From: Deltaproteobacteria bacterium | GTDB taxonomy: Bacteria > Desulfobacterota > DSM-4660 > Desulfatiglandales > B25-G16 | NCBI GenBank assembly: GCA_003646875.1 | Contig: QMLT01000116.1 | Location: forward strand, 1-6,096 | DNA length: 6,096 nt | Direction: 5' to 3' | Shown here: positions 5,549 through 6,096 of the stretch, one piece after another | Layout: the number at the start of each line of letters is the position of its first letter | Position numbering within the stretch: the stretch's first letter is position 1 | Program-made: the position numbers and the translations under genes | Notes under the pieces: model-generated | Databases searched by the model: none | What the model saw: only the letters and a program-made list of their open reading frames with translations | Told to the model about the DNA's origin: nothing

Positions 5549-6096
5549 CTAATTCGGCTTACTCTCCCAGCGCTTCAGTAAAAGCTTTTTGGTTGCCTCA
5601 AATTGGATGCACTCTTCTTCAATAAACTCTTCTGAATCCCTTATGGACATTCGCTCTGTTTTTTTTACATAAGAAAGGGTTTTGCCTAAATATATAGGGA
5701 TAAGGGAATCTAAAAGTTCGTCTTCCATCCACAGTTTATCCCTGTAGGCAATAGTAAAATCGATTAAAACATTGATCCAGAGGTTTGTAGGAAAATCAAA
5801 CTGGTCTTTATTCATTTTCTTTATCTCTTGTAATTTATTCACAGTCTCCTTCTGGAGGATTTTCTCCCAAATATTGACACAGCGATTAAAACCATTCTGA
5901 AATTTTGTAAATAATATTTCCTTATTGACCTTAACAGGTGGTGGCATTTCAGTTTCTCCAAGGCCAAAACCAAAGATTGAAGTGGGCTTACTCCATTTTA
6001 CCTTGCTCCAGAAAGGATAAAATTTTATCATCATATGAAAAATAGTTCCTACCACCTGCCTGAACATAGGTCCAAGATCTGCGCCCGGATCCTTGG
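5549..6096 (-). CDS. Probable glycosyltransferase, C-terminal part (5' end outside window)
   Basis: The frame remains open from the stop at 5549-5551 to the right edge. The residues before the ATG at 6067 (KDPGADLGP) run smoothly into MFRQVVGTIF, so that methionine is most likely internal and the gene starts outside the window. The visible 180 or so residues have no membrane segment. They consist of a helical stretch, a P-x-x-IFGFG segment with an ETEMPPPV turn, and then a charged helical tail. The DPGADLGPMFRQVVGTIF and PTSIFGFG pieces remind me of the C-terminal helical region of GT2/GT81-type sugar transferases such as glucosyl- or mannosylglycerate synthases, which make compatible solutes. 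That is recollection of a pattern; the GT-A catalytic half with its DxD motif is outside the window. If wrong, it is an unrecognised helical protein. A receiver-domain gene follows 35 bp downstream. Confidence 0.45.
   Translation of the reverse strand, partial: KDPGADLGPMFRQVVGTIFHMMIKFYPFWSKVKWSKPTSIFGFGLGETEMPPPVKVNKEILFTKFQNGFNRCVNIWEKILQKETVNKLQEIKKMNKDQFDFPTNLWINVLIDFTIAYRDKLWMEDELLDSLIPIYLGKTLSYVKKTERMSIRDSEEFIEEECIQFEATKKLLLKRWESKPN

Overview
The window looks like chromosomal DNA from a Gram-negative, LPS-making bacterium. The evidence is an LptF/LptG-type lipopolysaccharide export permease, a bacterial-style PurN-like formyltransferase, Pcm and a zinc-ribbon threonine synthase. Base composition is moderately AT-rich by eye. 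Short degenerate direct and inverted repeats sit between otherwise tightly packed housekeeping-type genes. That pattern reminds me of uncultivated Desulfobacterota, Nitrospirota or Brocadiales-type genomes, but this is an impression and no marker here fixes the phylum.

The left part (1-1438) is a tight plus-strand pair. First comes the C-terminal half of a phosphoglycerate kinase-like protein whose gene begins before the window. Five bases later a PurN-related formyltransferase-like protein follows. Both keep the family scaffold but have changed some residues around the active site, so they may not do the textbook glycolytic and purine reactions. A 208-bp gap follows. It holds an open frame (1432-1599) that reads like protein but has no convincing start and that I could not identify. 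Then comes a normal pcm (1647-2294).

The middle part has a 97-bp spacer with short direct repeats, a full-length threonine synthase (2392-3894), and a 164-bp spacer. That second spacer is bounded by an imperfect inverted repeat and has a strong hairpin in its centre. An lptF/lptG-type permease gene (4059-5135) starts almost directly after the repeat and has no visible Shine-Dalgarno sequence.

The right part (5145-6096) is on the minus strand and converges on the permease gene with only nine bases between stop codons. It is read from the right edge inward. It contains the C-terminal end of a gene that enters from outside the window, probably a glycosyltransferase of the glucosyl- or mannosylglycerate synthase type (tentative). 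A stand-alone response-regulator receiver domain follows 35 bp later.

I see no tRNA, rRNA, CRISPR array, transposase or prophage gene. I found no clearly new defence or mobile system. The parts most worth a second look are the divergent PGK-like/PurN-like pair, the unidentified frame behind it, and the repeat-bounded spacer before the permease gene.
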